From the NCBI RefSeq assembly GCF_036711975.1, contig NC_091966.1:33983501-34047500 (forward strand): a stretch of DNA of 64,000 nucleotides, read 5' to 3'. The translations under genes and the position numbers were made by a program. Positions within the stretch are counted from its first letter, which is position 1. Each line of letters opens with the position of its first letter. Under the pieces are notes generated by a model. It did not search any database, had not been told where the DNA came from, and saw only the letters and a program-made list of their open reading frames with translations. This document shows positions 58,250 to 64,000 of this stretch, piece after piece. This stretch comes from Onthophagus taurus. Taxonomy: Eukaryota > Arthropoda > Insecta > Coleoptera > Scarabaeidae.

Positions 58250-61200
58250 TCACTGTTCTAATCGTTTCTCCTCTTCTAACATCGCATCCAATTCGTCCGT
58301 TAAATTAGCCAACATGTTTCCGATATCGTTTAAAACGTCCACCGGTTCGTTTCTTTGTGCTCTTTGTTGTTGCTGTTGTTGTCTGTTGGGCGTTGGTGAG
58401 GGGTGTGGTGGAAGACCTGCTCTTGAAGGGCACGGTGCAAATTCTACTTGTCTACCACCAGCTCTTGTTCGTATTGTTCCCGCGTTTTCGTTAGCAAATG
58501 GCAGTGAATCGGATTCAGTACTCGAGCTTGACTAAAATAAAAAGAAAAATTGTTAGGTATAATATAACTTTTTTCAATGATGCAACCCTAACATCTTTAC
58601 AATTACCGGCTTCATCTCCTCGATTTTAGAATCGCCGTCAAAATGATCTTTCTATTTACATAAATGTACTTACTAAAGCACACAAAGCTTGCATAAAATA
58701 ATTCGCATATCGACATTGTTAATTAAACCTAAAGACTTTGCCAAATTTTCTAACCCAAATTGCAAACAATTTGATAAGACCCATGGTAGCCCATAGAGCC
58801 ATAGTTTGGTGCTCAGCACTAAAACATATAAGGCTAGATTGCTGCACCAATTGCAACGACTGGTTTGTTTGTTAATTAGGTGGGCCATGAGATCGACACC
58901 CACGATCACGACGGAGACTATGCTGAACGTGCTGTCCCTAGATATTTTTATTAGGGAGGTGGCCGTCATGGCTTTGCTTCGTTTGCGATCAGTTAATACT
59001 AAGCAGATTGTAAAAATGTCCCTTCTTGAAGCTCGAACAGACTACATCACACCTACTTTCCTAAACAGGCCACACTTTGGCATTGAGACGATACCCTAGC
59101 AACTTTACCACACGTAAAACGCTGACCATCTACATTGATAGATAAAAGAAGGCTGGAGGCTTTGAAGCGGGAATCTTCCGCTCGATCTCCAGCTGTACCT
59201 TTTCATTTCGCTCAGGCACGACTGCTTAGGCCGAAATAACTGCTACAAATATAGCAGCGAATGTGATCATCGATTTCAAAGAAGTTAGCAGAAACGTTGT
59301 AATCTGGACTGATAGTAGACAGGATATGCTGGCTCTTACTAGGTATCAAAATACATTATCGTTAGTGAAGTCCCGTTGGAAATCACTTGATGAGGCTAAT
59401 ATTTATAACAACATCACGATAAAGTGGCGGAAAGGACATACCGGAAATAAGGAACACGATTTCCAGTTTCCTCTGTACGATCTGGAAAGTGGTGATAAAG
59501 AAGAACCTCTCATTTACTGCTATAAGGAAAAGTATTGCTATATTGAAAGCCTAATACAGTGATGTCGGCTTATAATGAACCCGCATGGACCATACTAAAG
59601 GGTTCACTAAAACCGGAGAATTGAGAAAAATGCGACATTTCGTTGCAATCGTAATTTATTGAAGAACAAAAAGCACAACTTAAATCGAGCAACAAAGTAG
59701 ATAAATAAGGAGCTTAAGTATGCAGAGAAAAGTTGGAAATTTACCACACTATGAACGGAAAATATTTTTATACTTACAGGGGGTTCCATAACGAAGTACT
59801 GACATATACATGTTATTTTAAACGGAATGATATACTTTTTATTGCGTGTTCTGATTCTACACTAGTGCTATTTGTTTTTGAGTTATTTTAATTAGAAGCT
59901 TTTTTCAGCAATTAACACTATGTCCTTTAAAGCTGAATTGCCCAGCAAGGAGTCGAGCTAGAAAGTTAAAAATTGTTATAGTTCCTCCTGAGATCTCTTC
60001 AAATGGAGCAACATTGGCTATATCGGCTTATCATATACAGGATGTTCAAAAATGTAACTACCATATTTAATTGTAAAAAAGCCCAAACTTTTAAATGGGA
60101 CACACCATAATTGATTAGCTTATGAGATAGAGAATTTAATTCACTACAAATCTTCAGTACATGTCCCTATGCATATCAATTGCAGTTTTTGAGATATTTC
60201 AAATTTATCAAAATCATGCAAAGAATGGTAGAATTTGCTTATTTTCTTCATTAATAGGCCATGAAATAAGAATAATTAAGGATTTTAGTAAAGCTTTTGA
60301 CCGGGTGGATCACGAATTATTTCTATTTCCAACTCCATTTTCCATCGAGCTTTTTGCGATAGATGGGATGAGACTGTAGTAGGTGTCTTTGCAAAAAAAA
60401 CTCTGCTCTACCCCGACCGGAAGAGATCAACTCAGTTCATAGAAAAATCAAAAAATGACTTGAGGCTCCTCAACCACTTCCTGACCGGACACTGCAGGTT
60501 ATGTAAGCATATGTTCTATATGAAAGTGGCGAACACACCCTTTTGTAGAGGGGAAGACGAGACGGTAAGTCAAATTGTTTGTGACAGTCCCAACCTCGCA
60601 TACTTAAAGGAATCCATTTTTGGCCACAAATTCTATTACTGTTCTACATGTATATGAACGTTCATTAAAACCTTGGGTTGGTTTTCTGATCCCTGAATGA
60701 ACTGTAAGTTATGGGGATGTACAAAGGGCCTAAGTGCTGTGAAAGATAGTAGAATTCATCCCCACATGAAACTATATGTATACATACATACATACAATGT
60801 GTTTTAATTTTACTTTCGTTTTAAGATTAGATATAAATTATTTTAAAATGTAAATATTTCTTTACCTTAAAACTAGCATCCGAGCCATTCCGATGTTGTA
60901 AAGCTAACGTATTAATTAATTCCTGTTCTTCCGCGCCCCACGATCTTGATGGACTCATTTTGGGTTGATGCGCACCTGGTGGTGTTCCAGGGGCTGGAGG
61001 TGGTGGTAAAGGTAAATCACCTTGACTATCCAAAGATATACTCAAACTATCCGAACTCGGATAAGCAGGTAAAGGCAATGGACTAGATGTTTGAACATGA
61101 TGAATTTCAACCGTGGTTGTTTGTTCTTGTCCATCGCATGAATCAAGTCTTTTTGGCGGACTTGGCGGCATTTTTTTACCCATCATAGGGCTCCCGTATT

Positions 61201-63748
61201 GTAGATGGTATTTAGTGGTATCAATTAAATCCCTTGGAAGCGTTTTGTATTGAGGTGTTGTGTATTTTTCCGGGTTGAATTGAGGTTTTTCGAAGTCTTG
61301 GAACGATTCGCGCGCTTTCGCTGGAATTTTCGCGATGGGACGTGGTCTGATTACTCCTCTAGGTCTCGGAAGGGTTCCACCCCCTTCGTAAAGTAATCCT
61401 GATTCGTTTGTGGGTGTTATATCACCATCGTCGTAAGATCTTGGTCTCCAAGCCATTCCTTGCTGGGTGTAATAAAAAGTTTGTGTGTTTTCTGGACAAA
61501 AAGTGTGATGGGTTCGTTCTGTTGGATCTTCTAGGGATTCTAATGATTTTCCTCTTCCTGTTCGAATCTGAAAATAATTAATAATAAAAGTTATTATCTT
61601 ATTTTTTATGAATGTTTTTGAAAATAATTTCTTTTTTCATAAAAAGCGTAACTAAATAAGTTTTTTGTAACATGCAAGTTGCGCAAACATTTTTTTAGGT
61701 TATTAAATATAAATTTGTTGATAAAAATTTCAAAATTCTTCAATTATTTTCTCTTTTAAAGTGAATTAGTGTAGGTACCTTGATGGGAACAATGTCAGTG
61801 CAATACACGGGCTGCATGTAGTGAGTAGCCGATGCCGCCAATTGTCTGGTCTGGTCGATCTCCCAGGGTTGATGGAAGGAACGAAACGTGCTGTGGACGG
61901 TGGGGACGCCCGGGGACGGTGGCCCCAATGGAGCGTGCACGACCACATCCTTTATTACACAAACATGCAGCTTAAGCAAGGAGACAGCATAAGAGCGGAT
62001 AAAATATTTATTTTCTTTTCATTAAAAAGGGAATACTTATTTTATTAAAACAATTTTTTTTTTAATAAAATAATAACAAAACTTTCTTTCTTTTTTTAAT
62101 TTTCCATAATACACCAAAACAAGTACATAAAATGAACATGAAATAGTTGTTTATTTTTTAAACATTTAAGGTGATTTTAAAAGATTCTACAAAAGGTAAC
62201 ATTCTCAACATGCGGAAATAAAAATTGATTTATTCTTAGTTGGAAATTATTGAATTAAATTAAAATTCTTAAAAAAATTAAAAATAGAATTAAGTTAATT
62301 TGAAACTACGAATTTGTGAACAACCATCAAGGTTATATTTAAATTTATTTGCACAATTAATTTAGTGTATATTTAAAAATACAGTAAATCCTTGAGATAA
62401 CGAACCTCGTTAGATTAATATTAACTATTTAAACCAAGGACGGTAGTTTTAGATTTAATTGTTATTCAGCGCTAGATTATTGTATATTTTTATTAAACTA
62501 ACTCTAGACTTAGATTCTACCGTCCTTGGTGTAAATATAAAGCTGTCCGAATTTGTGTGCATAAAAATTATTCATATAACGAACTTTTGCCTATAATGAA
62601 CACTCCTTTCCCCGTATTAGGTCCACTTTTACCACCTCTTGATAAATTTAACCGATAGATAAATCGGCGCTCTTAGCCAATGAGAGCGCTTAAAACCGCT
62701 GTAACCATGGTAATTATCTATCGAATAAATTTATCAAGAGGTGGTAAAAGTGGGCCTTAATCCATTATATTGAGGTTTTCTTTACTGTATTATAGTCTGT
62801 ATCTATTTGGTTTTAATTAAAATCGTCAAGGAAATTGCCTGTAAAGTTAAAAATGGGTTAAATTTAAGTACAACCTTGATATAAACAACACATTCATTTT
62901 ATTTGCTTGTTTTAATGAGGTTTTTTGGAAAGATATGAAAAGTAGTATTAAATAGAATAGCGAGCAAAATAAAAAATGATAACATACACAGTAGGTTGGT
63001 TCGTCGTCTCGTACCTGCTGGGTGTATGATCTGTTCATGTCGAACCGTTTCCCAGCTTTTATGTCCTTGATTCGTTTAATCGCCAAAATAATTTTCTTTT
63101 GATGGCCAAGTTTAACGATACCGAATTCTTCCAAGTCTTCCCAAGTTAATTGGGCAACTGCTTCTATCGTATGATAACCCTGATCCAAAAAATTGGGTTG
63201 GTACTCTTCCAATCGTAGGATTTGTAACCATTCTTCTAAAGAACCCTACATAAAAAACATTAATTTGAATTAATATTTGAAATGGTTTTAGATTTATAAC
63301 AAAAAATTCTCACCGGAATAAAATCAGGTAAATTATCCGGTAAATTTAACTGGGCGATTTCAGCTTTTAACTTTTTACGATGATTCGGTTTTTTGATTCC
63401 GATAGCTGTTAAATCTTCCGGTGTCATTCGCCCCATCGTCGGTAAATCATAACCGGCAGTTACGAATAAAGGGAAATATTCCTCGAGTTGTAAATCAACC
63501 AAAAAGGTGTGTATAATATCTTGATCCGGGATTCCTTGATGGATCATTCTTTCGATTCTTCCGTGTTCGGAGCCTATCGAACATGAACTTAAGGAACATC
63601 TTGGACTATTTGAAGAACCAATTGTACTTCTTCCTGCTGTACTTAATGGATGATACGAAGCTCTACCACTATCTAAACTTGCTGTACTATGTCTTGAACC
63701 CGATCCGGCACTACCACTTGAAGAACCAGGACTATCTCTTCCAGGAGA
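58250..63748 (-). CDS. ckn: Caskin, 3' half (tandem SAM domains to C-terminus)
   Basis: Exons from the right: 63748-63314, 63245-63015, 61949-61779, 61567-60866 and 58531-58250 join in phase zero (606 residues visible); the 5' part lies beyond the window. In order there is a Ser/Gly-rich linker, SAM1 (IIHTFLVDLQLEEYFPLF, then MTPEDLTAIGIKK) and SAM2 (LEEWLQILRLEEYQPNFL, then LTWEDLEEFGIVKLGHQKK). A long Pro-rich region follows (LPLPPPPAPGTPPG, GGTLPRPRGVIRPRP; potential SH3 ligands). The conserved C-terminal helix is VDVLNDIGNMLANLTDELDA. Caskin is a CASK/LAR-receptor-binding scaffold at neuronal junctions, and its tandem SAMs form helical polymers. A six-Gln run precedes the C-terminal helix. 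Introns hold R1-like and MITE debris. Confidence 0.95.
58735..59530 (+). pseudogene. R1-like fragment in caskin intron (post-RT and RNase H)
   Basis: The + strand encodes LQRLVCLLIRWAMRSTPTIT (58845-58900) and LNVLSLDIFIREVAVMALLR, the linker after the RT of R1-like elements. It is followed by RNase H remnants: VIWTDSRQDMLALTRYQNT (59299-59360) and ITIKWRKGHTGNKEHD (59412-59460). Stops separate the blocks. It is antisense to the host gene. Confidence 0.75.
59531..60439. mobile_element. DNA-transposon debris in caskin intron
   Basis: 59560-59630 contains a TTATAATGAACC...GGTTCACTAAAACCGG segment like pogo-type ends. From about 60038 an ATACAGGATGTTCAAAAATG end begins a second element; its other end was not found. 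A small RT-like patch FSKAFDRVDHELF is encoded at about 60285-60325. All of it is fragmentary. Confidence 0.4.
60440..60660 (+). pseudogene. R1-like 3' tail
   Basis: Encodes LRLLNHFLTGHCRLCKHMFY and CRGEDETVSQIVCDSPNLAY, the terminal LTGHC...CR.C.EE.ET..H.LC.CP.L motif of R1-like ORF2. It probably belongs to the same insertion as 58735-59530, split by later elements. Confidence 0.75.
62380..62790. mobile_element. Pogo-like MITE containing two further MITEs
   Basis: Outer ends read TACAGTAAATCCTTGAGATAA and, inverted, TACAGTAAAGAAAACCTCAA, like pogo/Tigger-type termini. Nested inside is 62428-62535, with TTTA(A/C)ACCAAGGACGGTAG at both ends and a TCTAGTTCTA-family core. Also nested is 62617-62760, with arms sharing CCACTTTTACCACCTCTTGATAAAT over 35 bp. 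Confidence 0.7.
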
Positions 63749-64000
63749 CTAAAAAGAATAAATTAGAAATTTAATATAATATACAGTATACTTAATAAAC
63801 ATAATTTGAAACCCAATAATGAATTAAATTCCATATTGTTGGATAATTTTTTTAATTGACGTTTTAATAAATGTCATCAAAAAATATTACCAACCTAAAT
63901 TAATTGCAAGTAATTTTTCAATATTTTCTTTTAATATGGTGTTCGTGTCATGATTTGAGTTTAAACTCATTATTTATAAAGTTATTTTTAAAGAATTAAT
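63749..64000. other. Caskin intron reaching the window edge
   Basis: AT-rich; the acceptor of the SAM1 exon is at 63749-63750. No further exon is seen. Confidence 0.6.

Overview
This window is AT-rich nuclear DNA from an animal, most likely an insect and plausibly a beetle. Protein genes are split by short introns of about 50-60 bases with AT-rich interiors, broken up by a few kilobase-scale introns full of transposons. The non-LTR (R1-like, RTE-like, Jockey-like), Tc1, hAT, pogo-like and MADF-type relics are a typical insect repeat mix. The beetle assignment is an inference from this repeat mix; the insect assignment is firmer. No bacterial-style operon, CRISPR array or rRNA is present.

Layout. 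1-21 kb holds almost only mobile DNA: a foldback element (795-2160), R1-like and RTE-like fragments, a 1.24 kb Tc1 element (8931-10170), a MADF relic, a DUF4817-type transposase relic, and a complete LTR retrotransposon (16554-20910). The LTR element sits inside an older RTE-like reverse transcriptase gene and has identical 204 bp LTRs. 21.7-30.3 kb is a six-exon gene for a 749-residue PDZ/coiled-coil protein; its 6 kb last intron is stuffed with non-LTR debris. 30.6-33.7 kb is more mobile DNA. 33.8-38.0 kb is compact and gene-rich on the + strand: a small two-membrane-segment protein, a coiled-coil/Cys-His-rich protein, and the mitochondrial cristae protein Mic10. An SLC10-family transporter (38.46-42.86 kb) follows on the - strand and converges with Mic10.

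43-47 kb is repeat-dominated intergenic DNA: a hAT relic, a composite satellite and two direct-repeat families. GTPBP1 (47.5-55.1 kb, +, eight coding exons) is complete; its third intron is 5.2 kb and carries a foldback transposon, a Jockey-like element, a MITE and a tRNA-derived SINE. The 3' half of caskin (58.25-63.75 kb, -) ends the window, with tandem SAM domains and the conserved C-terminal helix; its ankyrin/SH3 part lies beyond base 64000.

The host genes have unrelated roles: synaptic/epithelial scaffolding (caskin, perhaps the PDZ protein), cristae architecture (Mic10), solute transport (SLC10) and a translational-type GTPase (GTPBP1). They look like ordinary neighbours, not a pathway cluster. 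The most unusual items are the young LTR element whose single open reading frame has lost the RT catalytic core and RNase H in frame, a large dispersed foldback repeat family, and an orphan coiled-coil/Cys-His-rich gene.
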